From positions 2,046,001-2,110,000 of the forward strand of contig NZ_CP077725.1 in assembly GCF_024730565.1 (NCBI RefSeq): 64,000 bases of DNA. The letters run 5' to 3'. The stretch is from Clostridium sp. CM027. Lineage in GTDB: Bacteria > Bacillota > Clostridia > Clostridiales > Clostridiaceae. Position numbers and translations under genes: made by a program. The notes under the pieces are model-generated. The model did no database searches, had not been told where the DNA came from, and was given only the letters and a program-made list of their open reading frames with translations. Shown here piece after piece: positions 36,582 through 44,881 of the stretch; positions within the stretch are counted from its first letter, which is position 1; each line of letters begins with the position of its first letter.

Positions 36582-37433
36582 TTAATGTGTTAACGATTTA
36601 AATCCGTATCCAAAAACTTCATAAATATTATTCACTGTTACAAAAGCATCCTTATCAACAAATCTTATGAATCTTTTAAGTATTATAAACTCACTTCTTC
36701 CTACTATAACCACAACAACTTCTTTATTCTCATCTGAAAAATCCCCTACTCCGTTATATACAGTAGATGTTTTATCTAGCTCTTCTCTTATATATTTTCT
36801 TATCTTATCGCTGTTCTTACTTATAATTGTAACTTCTTTGCACACATTTATTCCATCTATGATGTGATCTATAAGAAAACCATTAATTATAACTCCAAGC
36901 ATTGCATATAATGATAGCTTAACTCCAAAAGCAAAAACTGCCATTAAAATTATAATTAAATCACACATTAAAACTCCTTTTCCTAAATTTATATAGAAAA
37001 ATTCATTTAATATCTTAGCTAATATATCTGTCCCCCCTGTTGAAGCATTTTGATTAAATACTATAGCTGTACCTATTCCTGATATTAGTATTCCAAATAT
37101 AAGTTCCAGTAAAATATCTCCTGTAATTGAATTATTAATAGGTATAAACTTTTGAAATACAATTATAATACCTCCTACACCAAAGCTTGCATACACACTT
37201 TTCCCACCAAAACTCTTTCCTATAGCAATAAATGCCATTGCAAACAAAATAAGGTTTATTATAATCATTATCCAACCTACGGATAATCGCCCTGTAAATT
37301 TATTTATAACTATTGCTAATCCATTCGCCCCACCTGTCGCTAAATTATTTGGCATTAAAAAGAAATATAAACCTGCTGATACCATAAACATTCCTATGTT
37401 TATAAGCACAAATTCCTTTATCTTTGTTTTCAT
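36582..37433 (-). CDS. YitT-family (DUF161/DUF2179) membrane protein
   Basis: A 283-residue protein with five to six helices in the first 190 residues and a C-terminal cytoplasmic DUF2179 domain (ending with DAFVTVNNIYEVFGYGFK). Function is unknown; transport has been suggested for the family. AAGGAGG lies before the ATG at 37433, giving the typical start MKTKIKEFVLINIG. The gene sits downstream of a cobalamin riboswitch and its terminator, which suggests B12-repressed expression. Confidence 0.9.
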   Translation of the reverse strand: MKTKIKEFVLINIGMFMVSAGLYFFLMPNNLATGGANGLAIVINKFTGRLSVGWIMIIINLILFAMAFIAIGKSFGGKSVYASFGVGGIIIVFQKFIPINNSITGDILLELIFGILISGIGTAIVFNQNASTGGTDILAKILNEFFYINLGKGVLMCDLIIILMAVFAFGVKLSLYAMLGVIINGFLIDHIIDGINVCKEVTIISKNSDKIRKYIREELDKTSTVYNGVGDFSDENKEVVVVIVGRSEFIILKRFIRFVDKDAFVTVNNIYEVFGYGFKSLTH

Positions 37434-37511
37434 AATATGCCTCCTTATAATTATCAATTGTATTACCTATCCTCTGTAAAATAATCATAATTTCTTTCTC
37501 AACGAAAAATT

Positions 37512-37540
37512 AAGCCCTTTAGCATTTATGCTAAGGGCTT
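37512..37540 (-). terminator. Expression-platform terminator of riboswitch A
   Basis: A 13-bp stem with one bulge (AAGCCCTTTAGCAT pairing with ATGCTAAGGGCTT) followed by AATTTTTC on the minus strand, between the riboswitch at 37610-37803 and yitT. Confidence 0.8.
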
Positions 37541-37609
37541 GATAATAATACCAACCATATTTGTAAAAAATGCAAAATTTAAAATGCATTTTCATACAAA
37601 TATGCGTCA

Positions 37610-37803
37610 CACCCCCTATCACTCGTAGCGTTATTGGTGTATTAATAAAGGCAGGTCTTCTGACTTTGGATCACAGTCGCTTTAATCCTTCCCAACAAAA
37701 TTGTCAGTGGTATAATTTAAAGCTTCTCACCATTACAGCGGCGGGACCGTTCAGGCTTTTCACCTGGTTCCCTTTTAAATGAAATGCAAAACATCTCATA
37801 CCT
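37610..37803 (-). ncRNA. Cobalamin riboswitch A, upstream of yitT
   Basis: The minus strand has the ordered conserved blocks of the AdoCbl-type riboswitch: AAAAGGGAACCAGGTGAAA, CCGCCGCTGTAA, CCACTG, GGGAAGG, and AGTCAGAAGACCTGCC, followed by the kissing-loop stem CGCTACGAGTG. It is nearly identical to riboswitch B at 43403-43594, including the downstream hairpins. It lies 180 bases before yitT. Confidence 0.95.
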
Positions 37804-38087
37804 TTAAGTTCAATATTAAGTTAAATAAACTATATTATTCCATGATTCAAGTATACATTTAAAATACTTAATTGTCAAAATTTCTTTAGTAAAAATTCAG
37901 TGTTCTATTTGAATTTTTTTGAAAAATGAGTAATTATGTTTGATTTTATAACACCTACATAAGATAAGTAATTTATTTAATTTTATAACCTACAATGTTA
38001 TCGATTAACTTAACTATATTTATCTAGTATTTAATCATTCACACAAACTTGGCCTTTAGAATTTAAACTTTCTTTTTTTCCAGTAAG

Positions 38088-38506
38088 CTGTAATAGACGC
38101 ACAAGGGACAGGTCTCGGTCAAACAATCATAAAAAAACTCCGTAAAGAAATTGACCTAGATATCTATATTATTGCACTTGGTACAAATACATTCGCTTGT
38201 TCAAATATGGTAAGAACCGGTGCAAATATTGGTATAACTGGTGAGGAATCAATTTGCTCATTTTGCAAGAAAAATAAAATCGATAGTATAATCGTTCCAA
38301 TTGGAATAATATGTAGTTGTGGCATTAACGGTGAAATTACTCCCATGATTGCCACGTCAATATTTAATATGGATTGTACTAAATATATACTTCCACTACA
38401 AAAACATGGTATTTATATCCCAGGCACAAGGAATATGCAAATCAAAGATATAATTGAAGAAATTGTACTTGATATAAAAAGTTATATAAAATATCATTTT
38501 ATATAA
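38088..38506 (+). pseudogene. Second DUF3842 copy, lacking its start
   Basis: From GCTGTAATAGACGC onward the sequence matches the intact gene at 28524-28943 with few substitutions and an open frame to a stop at 38506. The first three codons and the ribosome-binding site are missing and a stop codon abuts the junction. Its 3' end overlaps the end of the convergent ABC ATPase gene. Confidence 0.85.
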
Positions 38507-39267
38507 GAAGGTTTATACATAATATTTAAAATACCAGTTTCTTTATCCTCTGTAACTTTAGCATCAACCTCATACAAAGACTTTATTAATTCTTTGGTTA
38601 AGACTTCTGTTGGTGTTCCATAACTAACAATTTTACCTGCTTTCATGGCATAAATTTTATCACAATATAAAGCACCAATATTTAAATCATGAATAGCAGA
38701 TATAACTGTGACCCCAAGTCCCTTTACAGTAGCCATAAACTGAAGCTGATACTTTATATCTAGATGATTTGTAGGTTCATCTAGAATAAGACATTCTGTT
38801 TTTTGTGCCAAGGCTCTTGCAAGAATTATTCTTTGCTTTTCTCCCCCTGATAAGGTTGAAAAGCTTCGTTTAGCATACTCTGTCATACCCACTTTTTCTA
38901 AAGACTCTTCCATAATTATATAATCCTGTGCATTATCTTTTTCTATAAACTTTTTATGCGGTGCTCGTCCCATTAGAACCATATCAGAAACAGTAAAATC
39001 AAAATTATAATTATTATGTTGAGACACCACAGCCATTTTTTTTGCACTTTCTCTCATAGAAAACTCTTTAATATTTTTATCATCCAAAAATACAGTTCCT
39101 GTAGAAGGCTGTAGGGTTCGATATATACATTTTAAAAGTGTACTTTTACCACTTCCATTAGGTCCTATAATGCCTACGAATTCTTTTTTCTTTGCATGTA
39201 TGCTTAACCCCTTCAAAATATGACTTCCACCTAAATAAGTTTCTACATCTAAAGTCTTTATTTCCAT
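38494..39267 (-). CDS. ABC importer ATPase, FepC/BtuD type
   Basis: A 257-residue ATPase with Walker A GPNGSGKST, signature LSGGEKQRIILARAL and Walker B LILDEPTNHLD, the group that serves siderophore, heme and corrinoid importers. The ATG at 39267 overlaps the permease stop. The last residues lie inside a segment duplicated at 28939-29000. The gene order permease-then-ATPase and the B12-rich setting favour a corrinoid substrate, but iron-chelate import is equally possible. Confidence 0.92.
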   Translation of the reverse strand: MEIKTLDVETYLGGSHILKGLSIHAKKKEFVGIIGPNGSGKSTLLKCIYRTLQPSTGTVFLDDKNIKEFSMRESAKKMAVVSQHNNYNFDFTVSDMVLMGRAPHKKFIEKDNAQDYIIMEESLEKVGMTEYAKRSFSTLSGGEKQRIILARALAQKTECLILDEPTNHLDIKYQLQFMATVKGLGVTVISAIHDLNIGALYCDKIYAMKAGKIVSYGTPTEVLTKELIKSLYEVDAKVTEDKETGILNIMYKPSYIK

Positions 39268-40355
39268 CAATTATCACCTCCAAATCCATATGATTTACTT
39301 ACCATAAGATATATACAGATTGGGGCACCAATCATAGAAATTAATATTCCTATAGGAAGTTCACTTCCAGGTATTATAATTCTGGATAAAACATCTGCCC
39401 AAACCAAAAATATAGCTCCTGTTAATGCAGATAGTAGAATAATTCTTTTATGATCTGTTCCAAATATCATTCTTATAAGATGAGGGATAATAAGTCCCAC
39501 AAATCCAATAATCCCTGATGAGTATACAATGAATCCAATTACAACTGATGTAATTATAAGATAAAATTGTCGATACTTCTGAAGGTCTGTACCTAAAGTT
39601 ATAGAAACTTCATCACCAAGTAGCATTAAATTAAGCGTTCTATATTGAGTAATAAAAAATAGTGTAGCTACTATTACAACCGGAATAATTATCCTTATAT
39701 TTTGCCATTCTGCGCCTGCAAGGCTTCCCATAAGCCAGTATGTTATACTCTGCATACCCTCTCTATCATTAGCGAAGTATACAATAAAACTTGAAAATGC
39801 TGAACACACACTACTTAATGCCATACCCGCCAGCAAAAGCTTTGTTGAATTAGCTCTCCCATTTACATTTGCAAGGGTTAATACAAGTATTGATATTGCA
39901 AACGCTCCTAGAAAAGCACATATCCCTACATAATTACTGCCAAAAAAAACACCTACCCCAAGCATGATAGCTAAGGTAGCACCTAACGACGCTCCTGAAG
40001 AAATACCTAATATATAAGGATCTGCTAATGGATTTTTTACAATCGCTTGCATTATGACCCCGCATACTGAAAGACCTATTCCAACAGCAACTGCCAAAAT
40101 AATTCTTGGAAGCCTTATAAACCATACAATATCATGTATCGCACCACTTGATAAAAACTTTGCATCACCAATGTTAAATAACTTATATATTATGATTTCA
40201 TATACATTTTTTATAGAAATCTCAACAGAGCCCATAGTTACGGTTGTTAGAATTGAAAAAATCAAGATAATAACAAGTATAATGGAAACACATATATAAG
40301 TAGGTGTTCCATTGATCAAACCATTTTGTGTATTATTCTTATAAATTCTCTTCAT
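39267..40355 (-). CDS. ABC importer permease, FecCD/BtuC type
   Basis: A 362-residue permease with about ten helices. Family signatures are GIGLSVCGVIMQAIVKNPLADPYILGISSGASLGA and, near the C-terminus, IIGFVGLIIPHLIRM with HKRIILLSALTGAIFLVWADVLSR. It is full length. It follows the binding-protein gene by two bases and overlaps the ATPase gene, so the three are co-translated as one importer. Confidence 0.93.
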   Translation of the reverse strand: MKRIYKNNTQNGLINGTPTYICVSIILVIILIFSILTTVTMGSVEISIKNVYEIIIYKLFNIGDAKFLSSGAIHDIVWFIRLPRIILAVAVGIGLSVCGVIMQAIVKNPLADPYILGISSGASLGATLAIMLGVGVFFGSNYVGICAFLGAFAISILVLTLANVNGRANSTKLLLAGMALSSVCSAFSSFIVYFANDREGMQSITYWLMGSLAGAEWQNIRIIIPVVIVATLFFITQYRTLNLMLLGDEVSITLGTDLQKYRQFYLIITSVVIGFIVYSSGIIGFVGLIIPHLIRMIFGTDHKRIILLSALTGAIFLVWADVLSRIIIPGSELPIGILISMIGAPICIYLMVSKSYGFGGDN

Positions 40356-40357
40356 TC

Positions 40358-41371
40358 TTATTTATTTCCATATAATTCAGGATATAATCCTTTTGAAATT
40401 GTTTTTATACCATCTAAAGTTCTGATACCGCTAGCATAAACTTCACTTAACATTATCGGATGAACCCTTTTTGACTTTATTGCCGAAATGCTTGAGAGCG
40501 CCGGATTGCTTATAATGCTTTTTAATGCAGCCTCTTTATCAATTTCTTTGCCGTAATAAACAGTGAAAATTACATCAGGATTAAGCTTTATCAAATCTTC
40601 ATTTCCCATTTTACCATTTGACTTTGCTACTAAATTTGCTCCAACTCTCTTTGCAATATCGCCACCAACACTGTCTTCCCCATAAATTCGATATGTTCCG
40701 TTTTTTTCCACTTCTAGGATTACTGTTTTAACAGCTTCTTTTCCTCTAACAAAGCCCTTAGCCTTTTCAATTTCCTTTCTCATTGTATTAACTATTTCAT
40801 TAGCTCTATCCTCTACATTGAAAATTTTACCCATATTTAAAATATCATCATATTCATTTTGCAGCGTATTTGGTTTAATAACACCACTGTTTTGTGACAT
40901 ATATGTATTTATCCCTCTTTCATGCCAAAAACCTACATCCCCAAGATTTTTTTCACCAAATACAGAATACCAGCTCAATATGAAATCAGGTTGTAATGCA
41001 ATAACCTCCTCTTTTGCGGGTGCTTTTCCATAATACTTCAACTTGCTGAAAGAACTTTTATATTCATCTTTAACATCATGATCTAACCCAGATGCTGCAA
41101 TTATCTTATCCTGCAATCCTAATGCTAATAATGTTTCTATTGAATTCTGATATACTGCAACAACCTTTTCTGGTGATTTTTCAAAAGTAAGTTTAACAGG
41201 TTGCTTAGAATAATTATATGTTGTGATTGTAACAGGGTAATGTGAGGACTGTTTATTACTATTTTCTACTTTAGTTTCTCTTTTAGGTACGGTTGATTCC
41301 TCTTTATTGCTACATCCAGTTGCTCCAAATGCCATAAATACTGATAAAATCATAATTATTATCTTTTTCAT
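40358..41371 (-). CDS. ABC importer substrate-binding lipoprotein
   Basis: A 337-residue protein with a lipoprotein signal peptide ending in the lipobox FGATGC (Cys20), then a charged linker and a FecB/BtuF-type two-lobed domain (about 60-330) with KVVAVYQNSIETLLALGL and ALQPDFILSWY. It sits on the outer face of the membrane and delivers an iron chelate, heme or corrinoid to the permease. GGAGAG precedes the ATG at 41371. It is the first gene of the importer operon. Confidence 0.9.
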   Translation of the reverse strand: MKKIIIMILSVFMAFGATGCSNKEESTVPKRETKVENSNKQSSHYPVTITTYNYSKQPVKLTFEKSPEKVVAVYQNSIETLLALGLQDKIIAASGLDHDVKDEYKSSFSKLKYYGKAPAKEEVIALQPDFILSWYSVFGEKNLGDVGFWHERGINTYMSQNSGVIKPNTLQNEYDDILNMGKIFNVEDRANEIVNTMRKEIEKAKGFVRGKEAVKTVILEVEKNGTYRIYGEDSVGGDIAKRVGANLVAKSNGKMGNEDLIKLNPDVIFTVYYGKEIDKEAALKSIISNPALSSISAIKSKRVHPIMLSEVYASGIRTLDGIKTISKGLYPELYGNK

Positions 41372-41514
41372 TTAAATTTTCTCTCCTTTGTTTATAGCTT
41401 GCATACTATGATATATTCGTTGATATTGCAGCTTCGCAGAATATGATTTAATGGGTGCCTTCTACTTCTATATGATACGCTTTAAACATACTCCATTCTT
41501 ATTACTAAATTTAT

Positions 41515-41889
41515 CTAATATATGTTTTTTGCATCTACCCTTCGATCTACTATGTCTAAAAACTCTTCTAGCTTCATTCCACTTTTCAGAGCTCCCTCTA
41601 GTCCTAAGTCAATGAATTTTATTATTTTATTTTTAATTTCCCAAGATATAAAATCTTCAGTTACAAACGTTCCCTTCCCTTGATGAGCTTTCAAAGCCCC
41701 CTCTTGTTCCAAGTCATTATATGCAGTGCTTACAGTATTTCTGCTTACTTTTAAAATTTTAGATAATTCTCTTTCTGTAGGTAATTTTGTTCCAACTTTG
41801 AGAGTTCCTTTTTCTATTTTATCTATAATCTGTTGTTTAATTTGAATATAAAGTGGCACTCCACTTCTTCTATTTATTATAACGTCAAT
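41515..41889 (-). CDS. GntR-family regulator (YtrA-like), apparently with an ATT start
   Basis: A winged-helix regulator of about 124 residues: SGVPLYIQIKQQI opens the domain and RELSKILKVSRNTVSTAYNDLEQEG is the DNA-reading part. It has only a short tail after the domain, as in the YtrA subgroup. Relatives start M-D-V-I-I-N; here the Met codon is ATT, six bases after GGGAGGG. The only earlier start is a TTG overlapping that site. It lies 33 bases after the CoA-transferase gene and 143 before the importer operon. Confidence 0.8.
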   Translation of the reverse strand: MDVIINRRSGVPLYIQIKQQIIDKIEKGTLKVGTKLPTERELSKILKVSRNTVSTAYNDLEQEGALKAHQGKGTFVTEDFISWEIKNKIIKFIDLGLEGALKSGMKLEEFLDIVDRRVDAKNIY

Positions 41890-41937
41890 AAAAATCCCTC
41901 CCAAAGCATATTGAATTAATCGACTAATTCACTCCAA

Positions 41938-43209
41938 TCATTGACACGACCTCTTAATCATTAAATCATCGCCTGCGGTGCTGCTAAATCTTCTTTTCCA
42001 CTCTTTGATTAATTCTTTCCTAAATTTAGGGTGAGCTATATTTATTAAAGCTCTCCCTCTTTCTTTTAATGTCTTTCCCCTTAGTTCCGCTATACCATAC
42101 TCGGTAACTACATAATGAACATCCGTCCTTGATGTCGATGCTGTAGCTTCATTATCTATTAATGGAACTATTCTAGAAACCTTACCATTAAAATCTGTTG
42201 ATAGAACTGCTATTATCGCTTTACCACCTTTTGATTTATTTGCACCTCTAATAAAATCTACTTGTTCGTAGGCTCCACTAAATTGTTTTAATTCTATAGA
42301 CTCTAATACTATTCGTCCCATCAAATCTATTTGTGTACATGAACTTATTGATACCATACTATCATTTTGACTTATAACATATGGATCATTTACATAATCA
42401 ACAGATAACATATCTATCATTGGGTTATTATTAGCAAAATTATATAGTTTCTTTGTTCCCATTAAAACCGCAGCTACTATCTTATTTTTATGAATAGTCT
42501 TTCTCTTGTTATTTATAACTCCAGCTTCTACAAGGTCTACTACTCCATCTGATATCATCTCTGAATGTATGCCTAAATCATTTTTACCCTTTAAATTTAA
42601 AAGTATGGCATCTGGTATAGCGCCTATTCCAAGTTGTAATGTTGATCCATCCTCTATAATTAAGGAGCAGTTTCTTCCTATTTCATTTTCTGCATCTCCT
42701 ATTTCACCTTTTTTTAGTTCCATAACTTTATAGTCAGCCTCTACCATATAGTCTATATCTTTAACATGTATAAAGTTATCTCCTAAAACTCTTGGCATCT
42801 TCTTATTAACTTCTGCTATAACAATATCTGCACACTCCGCAGTTACTTTAGCGTAGCCACTTGAAACTCCAAAGCTACAAAAACTATGTTCGTCAGGCTC
42901 CGAAACTTGGATTATAGCCACATTAACCTTTAAATACTCTTCTCTGAATAATCTTGGCATTTCTGAAAAAAAGCAGGTTGTTAAATCCCCTATATCACTA
43001 TTTATAACTTCCCTTGCATACGTTCCTTTTCCCATACCTACCATGTGAACTACTTCTCCGTACCTTTCCTTATTTTCAGTCATAGCACCTATAACTAATT
43101 TAGGTTCTCCAACTGCATGACCAACAATTACCCGATCCCCAGCTTTTATTTTTTCTGAAGCTTCTTTAGCAGTAACTACCTTTTCTTTATATCTCACTTG
43201 CCACTCCAT
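41938..43209 (-). CDS. Acyl-CoA:acetate CoA-transferase (4-hydroxybutyrate/butyrate type)
   Basis: A 423-residue CoA-transferase of the acetyl-CoA hydrolase/transferase (Cat2) family. The N-terminal half has KIKAGDRVIVGHAVGEP. The catalytic Glu (about residue 215) is in GIHSEMISDG, and GGKAIIAVLST and VTEYGIAELRGKT follow. It moves CoA between acetate and a short acyl group such as butyrate or 4-hydroxybutyrate; the exact acid is unknown. AAGGAGC precedes the ATG at 43209. It is directly downstream of cobalamin riboswitch B, suggesting expression when B12 is scarce. Confidence 0.9.
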   Translation of the reverse strand: MEWQVRYKEKVVTAKEASEKIKAGDRVIVGHAVGEPKLVIGAMTENKERYGEVVHMVGMGKGTYAREVINSDIGDLTTCFFSEMPRLFREEYLKVNVAIIQVSEPDEHSFCSFGVSSGYAKVTAECADIVIAEVNKKMPRVLGDNFIHVKDIDYMVEADYKVMELKKGEIGDAENEIGRNCSLIIEDGSTLQLGIGAIPDAILLNLKGKNDLGIHSEMISDGVVDLVEAGVINNKRKTIHKNKIVAAVLMGTKKLYNFANNNPMIDMLSVDYVNDPYVISQNDSMVSISSCTQIDLMGRIVLESIELKQFSGAYEQVDFIRGANKSKGGKAIIAVLSTDFNGKVSRIVPLIDNEATASTSRTDVHYVVTEYGIAELRGKTLKERGRALINIAHPKFRKELIKEWKRRFSSTAGDDLMIKRSCQ

Positions 43210-43303
43210 AATATTTCGCTCCTTGTAATTGTAAATTATTCAACAAATTGTATCACCTGTACTTTGTAGAATAATTATAATTCCTACTCCCTCACAAAAA
43301 ATT

Positions 43304-43333
43304 AAGCCCTTTAGCATTTATGCTAAAGGACTT
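43304..43333 (-). terminator. Expression-platform terminator of riboswitch B
   Basis: A 13-bp stem with one mismatch (AAGCCCTTTAGCA with TGCTAAAGGACTT) followed by AATTTTTT on the minus strand, a near copy of the hairpin at 37512-37540. It lies 95 bases before the CoA-transferase gene. Confidence 0.8.
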
Positions 43334-43402
43334 GATAACAATATTAACCATATTTGTAAAAACACAAAATATAAAATGCATTTTAATACAAATATGCGTC
43401 AC

Positions 43403-43594
43403 ACCCCCTATCACTCGTAGCGTTCTTGGTGCATTAATAAAGGCAGGTCTTCTGACTTTGGATCATAGTCGCTTTAATCCTTCCCAACAAAATTGTCAGT
43501 GGTATAATTTAAAGCTTCTCACCATTACAGCGGCGGGACCATTCAGGATTTCCACCCGATTCCCTTTTAAATAAGATGCAAAACATCTCATACC
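43403..43594 (-). ncRNA. Cobalamin riboswitch B, upstream of the CoA-transferase
   Basis: All conserved B12-box elements are present on the minus strand in order: AAAAGGGAATCGGGTGGAAA, CCGCCGCTGTAA, CCACTG, GGGAAGG, GTCAGAAGACCTGCC and the CGCTACGAGTG kissing stem. It is almost the same sequence as riboswitch A. Confidence 0.95.
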
Positions 43595-43612
43595 TTTATA
43601 TGCTATATTAAA

Positions 43613-43780
43613 TTACTTTCTTTTAAAAGTTTCTTTTAATCTCTTCCATAAAATCTTTTTTAATTGAGCTTTATTTGTAACAGAGTTTTTATTAAATTCT
43701 TTCATAATAATCCTATCGGCTTCTCTATTTCCTGTTATATTGACAATAAATTCTTTGCCTAAGTTTTTGTACATATCCAT
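43613..43780 (-). CDS. Small basic protein, second gene after riboswitch C
   Basis: A 55-residue protein, neutral at the start and strongly basic at the end (KKILWKRLKETFKRK), without a membrane helix. It was not recognised. AAGGGGG lies seven bases before the ATG at 43780. It follows the 43-residue gene by 33 bases, and only 18 bases separate its stop from riboswitch B, so it belongs to the transcript governed by riboswitch C. It could bind nucleic acid or a membrane surface; no function is proposed. Confidence 0.75.
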   Translation of the reverse strand: MDMYKNLGKEFIVNITGNREADRIIMKEFNKNSVTNKAQLKKILWKRLKETFKRK

Positions 43781-43813
43781 AATAATTCCCCCTTCAAACT
43801 CTAAATATCAATA

Positions 43814-43945
43814 TTATTGACTTAATTTTAGAATTTGAGGTGGTTCTGGGAAACATCCATATGCACCTGCTCTTTTTAAATTTAAATATGCAGTATTAAA
43901 TAAATCATTCAATGAAAATTTCTTTAACTTATTTATTTTGCCCAT
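43814..43945 (-). CDS. 43-residue protein with GCFPEPP motif under cobalamin riboswitch C
   Basis: A tiny protein with a basic start (GKINKLKKFS), a helix-like middle (LNDLFNTAYLNLKRAG) and a proline-rich end AYGCFPEPPQILKLSQ with a single Cys. It was not recognised. Its GGGAGGTG ribosome-binding site, just before the ATG at 43945, is part of the 3' end of riboswitch C, so translation should be shut when B12 is bound. It forms an operon with the 55-residue gene. Confidence 0.8.
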   Translation of the reverse strand: MGKINKLKKFSLNDLFNTAYLNLKRAGAYGCFPEPPQILKLSQ

Positions 43946-43954
43946 ATTTATAAC

Positions 43955-44135
43955 ACCTCCCAACATCCACGTGAGTAATCAGTATTGTTCCTTATGGCAG
44001 GTCTCCTGACTTAGTATCATTGCAATTCGCATCCTTCCTATTTTATAAATAGTGGATATACAAGCGAATTTGCTCCTCATTACAGTGACGGGCTCGCACA
44101 AGATTTTCACTTGTTTCCCTTTTAATTTTAAGCTA
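43955..44135 (-). ncRNA. Cobalamin riboswitch C, upstream of two tiny genes
   Basis: The minus strand shows AAAAGGGAAACAAGTGAAA, CCCGTCACTGTAA, a GGAAGGAT block and AAGTCAGGAGACCTGCC, then a short stretch ending in GTTGGGAGGTG, the ribosome-binding site of the 43-residue gene. No terminator intervenes, so control is probably at translation. Confidence 0.92.
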
Positions 44136-44247
44136 CAACTTTAAAACCATAAATCATTTATTTAATTTTCAATATAACCATGAAGATAAAGCAAACATAA
44201 GTTATGCTCGCTTTATTGTTTGACTTTATATACCAATTTTTTTATAA

Positions 44248-44787
44248 TTAAAACTCTATACCCTCTCTAGATGGTATTCCTTCGTTAAAATAATGTTTAA
44301 TATCCTTCATCTCAGTTACAAGGTTTGATTTATCTATTATAGCTTTAGGTACGTCTCTCCCTGTTAAAATCAATTCTATATTACCAGGTTTATTCTCCAT
44401 TAATTCTAGTAGTTGTTCTTCACTTATTAGTTGATTGTTCAATGCTCCCATTACCTCATCCATGATAAGTATGTCGCATTTTTCTTCTTTTAATGCTTCG
44501 CTACAAAATTCATATCCCTTTTGTACCTCTTCTTTTAATTCATTTTTTTCCTCTGCATTTAATGTCCAAAAAAAACCTCTTTTTTTCTCAAACCTAAATA
44601 TATTAAAAAAGGGAGCCAGTTTTTTTGCACTTTCAATTTCACCAGTTTTACTTCCCTTCAAAAATTGCACCATAAATACAGTATATCCATTTCCTGCTGC
44701 ACGTACAGCTAGTCCTACAGCTGCAGTCGTTTTCCCCTTGCCATTCCCCGTATAAATTTGAACATATCCGTTTTTTAATTTCCCCAT
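44248..44787 (-). CDS. cobO: Cob(I)alamin adenosyltransferase, CobO/BtuR type
   Basis: A 179-residue enzyme that attaches the adenosyl group to corrinoids. The P-loop GNGKGKTTAAVGLAVRA lies near the N-terminus and DILIMDEVMGALNN is the Walker B-like segment. Length fits the CobO family. GGAG is 11 bases before the ATG at 44787 and only two before the in-frame ATG at 44796, so the shorter form is preferred. It lies between a Tn554-like element and riboswitch C and may have been separated from its original promoter by that element. Confidence 0.92.
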   Translation of the reverse strand: MGKLKNGYVQIYTGNGKGKTTAAVGLAVRAAGNGYTVFMVQFLKGSKTGEIESAKKLAPFFNIFRFEKKRGFFWTLNAEEKNELKEEVQKGYEFCSEALKEEKCDILIMDEVMGALNNQLISEEQLLELMENKPGNIELILTGRDVPKAIIDKSNLVTEMKDIKHYFNEGIPSREGIEF

Positions 44788-44881
44788 TATATTCATTTCT
44801 CCTTGTTATATCTCGTGTACAAGATAGTAAGCCTCTTGTCATAGCTATGTTTGCACATAAACTACATATAAACAATGTAGT

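Noticed and set aside
37550-37605. Possible leader peptide between riboswitch A and its terminator
   Set aside because: The equivalent region after riboswitch B has lost the first ATG and encodes a different sequence. The conserved feature is a hairpin, not a peptide.
37570-37782. Plus-strand open frame, with a near-identical partner at 43320-43574, that could look like a conserved small protein family
   Set aside because: Both are antisense to the duplicated cobalamin riboswitches A and B. The similarity comes from the RNA, not from a protein.
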